A stretch of 56,272 nt of DNA from Deltaproteobacteria bacterium (lineage in GTDB: Bacteria; Desulfobacterota; Desulfuromonadia; Desulfuromonadales; JAAYDE01): the NCBI GenBank assembly GCA_016934985.1, contig JAFGRU010000018.1, positions 1 to 56,272 of the forward strand, in the 5' to 3' direction. The notes below the pieces were generated by a model. It was not told the DNA's origin. It saw only the letters and a program-made list of their open reading frames with translations, and searched no databases. Of this stretch, positions 56,150 to 56,272 are shown piece after piece (position 1 is the stretch's first letter; every line of letters starts with the position of its first letter). The translations under genes and the position numbers were made by a program.

Positions 56150-56272
56150 TTACCAGTAGCGAATTTCAAACCCCTCAAATTTGCGCAGGTAATTGGAAAA
56201 GTTTACCTGAATGTCAGTTACCCTGGCAGCCGGGGGACCTTGTCTGGCCCACGCGACCAGTTTATCCACATC
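56150..56272 (-). CDS. C-terminal 40 residues of an unidentified protein (partial)
   Basis: A minus-strand frame runs open from the window edge to TAA at 56150-56152, giving VDKLVAWARQGPP ... FSNYLRKFEGFEIRYW. The length and aromatic-rich end suggest a real C-terminus, but the family cannot be named from this piece. It precedes the amidotransferase gene in the same direction across a 56-bp gap. Confidence 0.45.
   Translation of the reverse strand, partial: DVDKLVAWARQGPPAARVTDIQVNFSNYLRKFEGFEIRYW

Overview
This 56.3 kb window reads as chromosomal core DNA of a Gram-negative anaerobe, most likely a member of the Desulfuromonadales/Geobacterales (Desulfuromonadota). That placement is inferred from gene content and order: a rimP-nusA-ylxRQ-infB-DUF503-rbfA-nrnA-truB-rpsO-pnp string, gap-pgk-tpiA-secG, indolepyruvate:ferredoxin oxidoreductase, PII uridylyltransferase GlnD and archaeal-type phosphoglycerate mutase. 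No rRNA, CRISPR array, intact prophage or intact transposase is visible.

Layout. (1) 1-1.6 kb: an AT-rich accessory scrap beside the 3' end of tRNA-Gly(GCC). It holds a truncated P-loop ATPase and a frameshifted BglII/BstYI-type restriction endonuclease. (2) 1.7-5.4 kb: tRNA-Gly, pgsA, a lytic transglycosylase, then nadB, a chorismate mutase and a free-standing DAHP-synthase N-terminal domain on the other strand. (3) 5.4-13.5 kb: a minus-strand nucleotide operon (MBL-fold hydrolase, purB, purL, purQ, purF, pyrE), with purB, purL and purQ tightly packed or overlapping. (4) 14-18 kb: gap, pgk, tpiA, secG and tRNA-Leu(GAG). (5) 18.2-20.5 kb: an unknown membrane protein, a PDZ protein, a TsaC-like protein and dut. 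(6) 20.6-31.3 kb: the translation/RNA operon from rimP to pnp. (7) 31.5-37.9 kb: rlmD, trmJ, rsmE, holC, iorBA and a small acidic membrane protein. (8) 38.1-47.3 kb: a mutS, amidase, glnD, xerD, apgM string with 1-4 bp overlaps or tiny gaps except before apgM. (9) 47.6-56.3 kb: an accessory-looking stretch with an unknown 171-aa protein, two CDF metal transporters (the second preceded by a CsoR-type regulator), a macro-domain protein, an orphan SMC/ABC-type ATPase, a gamma-glutamylcyclotransferase-like protein, an orphan CheR, a class-I glutamine amidotransferase and the 3' end of a further gene.

The most notable points are as follows. The csoR-dmeF pair carries an in-frame UGA in the sensor, and the transporter begins mid-family immediately after the sensor stop. 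The 677-aa ATPase has a degenerate Walker A and a DEPSQQ Walker B and stands alone. The tRNA-Gly-linked relics look like the remains of an island. A lone DAHP-synthase regulatory-type domain follows chorismate mutase. PurL carries two PurS-like units, and YlxR is fused to YlxQ. A structured GC-rich intergenic element precedes cheR. Gene identities rest on motifs and remembered family sequences; no database search was possible.
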